This document shows positions 63,511 through 64,000 of a stretch of 64,000 bases of DNA, in pieces (the stretch's first letter is position 1; every line of letters starts with the position of its first letter). The stretch covers positions 1-64,000 of the forward strand of contig CAUYLG010052132.1 of the NCBI GenBank assembly GCA_963573385.1, read 5' to 3'. The notes beneath the pieces are model-generated. The model was not told the DNA's origin. It was given only the letters and a program-made list of their open reading frames with translations, and did no database searches. This DNA is from Cacajao melanocephalus. Its lineage: Eukaryota > Chordata > Mammalia > Primates > Pitheciidae. Position numbers and translations under genes: made by a program.

Positions 63511-64000
63511 TACTTGTCTGCATTCCACCAGGCTATGAGCCCCAGAGGTGACAATGTGTCCCTTCCACTGTTACCACCCCAGCACTGCTATCACTGATGT
63601 GGGCTCCAAGGACGTGCTCAGAAAATGGGGACTAACCAAGAGTTAACTCCAAACATTCCAGCACCTGGACCAATGCAACCGACTTTCTGCAACTGCGTAC
63701 CTGGCTCCAAGGGGAACAGAGAGCCCAAGAATCAGCGGGACATTTCCAGGCCACTTCTGAGATACCAAAGCAGGCCAGAAAGACACACTGTGGGCATGAC
63801 GCCGGCCGCCTGGGAGGCAGCAACACAAAGAGGAGCAACGCCAGTGGGCGGTAGAGGCAGGAAGAGGCCACAATGGGCCCCGGCTGACCGGAGATGTACC
63901 GATTGTTAGCACCAGCTCTCCGCCTGTTCCCATTACACTGCCATCGGCCCTGCTGAAGCCTGGGGGAAGCTGGCAGGACAGGGGCAGACAGGATTTAAGT

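Larger units (their letters stand above)
60732..64000 (-). other. RGS3: RGS3 intron upstream of the 44-nt exon (partial)
   Basis: The intron runs off the high end of the window. The exon expected next upstream in long isoforms, the first half of the PH-like region, is not recognisable here. It contains a diverged duplicated segment (61081-61221 and 63077-63239), two MIR copies and otherwise unique sequence. The stretches 62010-63060 and 63520-64000 show nothing specific. Confidence 0.8.

Noticed and set aside
60732..64000. Expected upstream exon for the first half of the PH-like region
   Set aside because: No matching peptide or exon-like splice pair was found. The intron probably extends past the window.

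Overview
The window is nuclear DNA of a primate. About fifteen Alu elements, two MADE1 mariner-derived elements, old L1, MIR, L2-like and MER5A/MER2 fossils, and small exons separated by huge introns all point that way. The only gene I can support is RGS3 (regulator of G-protein signalling 3), transcribed on the minus strand, so the 5' side of the gene lies at high coordinates. Compared with the human RGS3 protein as I remember it, the exons carry many substitutions, and the acidic tract is two residues shorter. The source is therefore more likely a non-human primate than human; this rests on recall, not alignment.

Three RGS3 coding exons are present, each with good splice sites and compatible phases. 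In transcript order they are a 44-nt exon (60731 to 60688), a 123-nt exon (53300 to 53178) and a 972-nt exon (7798 to 6827). The first two encode the C-terminal half of what looks like a pleckstrin-homology (PH) fold in the long, PDZ-containing isoforms. The 972-nt exon encodes a 324-residue disordered region: degenerate Pro/Gln repeats, an acidic tract, and a basic Ser-rich tail with a 14-3-3-type motif. It begins with ATG directly after its splice acceptor, so it can be an internal exon of long isoforms or the first coding exon of the classic isoform of about 519 residues. The RGS-domain exons (expected below position 1) and the PDZ and C2 exons (expected above 64000) are not in the window.

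Everything else is intron. 1-6826 is the intron after the 972-nt exon and starts with about 700 bp of simple repeat. 7799-53177 is a 45-kb intron. It holds a CpG-dense, promoter-like patch at about 25.28-25.52 kb on the RGS3 strand, which I propose as the promoter and non-coding first exon of the ATG-at-acceptor isoform. It also holds an AT-rich block of nested L1 and Alu insertions at 33.9-40.6 kb. 53301-60687 contains a MER2 element split by an Alu. 60732-64000 contains an old duplicated segment.

No bacterial-type systems, CRISPR arrays, tRNA or rRNA genes are present. Long open frames elsewhere are chance frames in GC-rich intron or repeat sequence. The most useful leads are the candidate alternative promoter, the PH-like fold, a +1-frame overlapping ORF inside the 972-nt exon, a head-to-head Alu pair, an Alu with an inverted 5' end, and two MADE1 hairpins of the miR-548 type.
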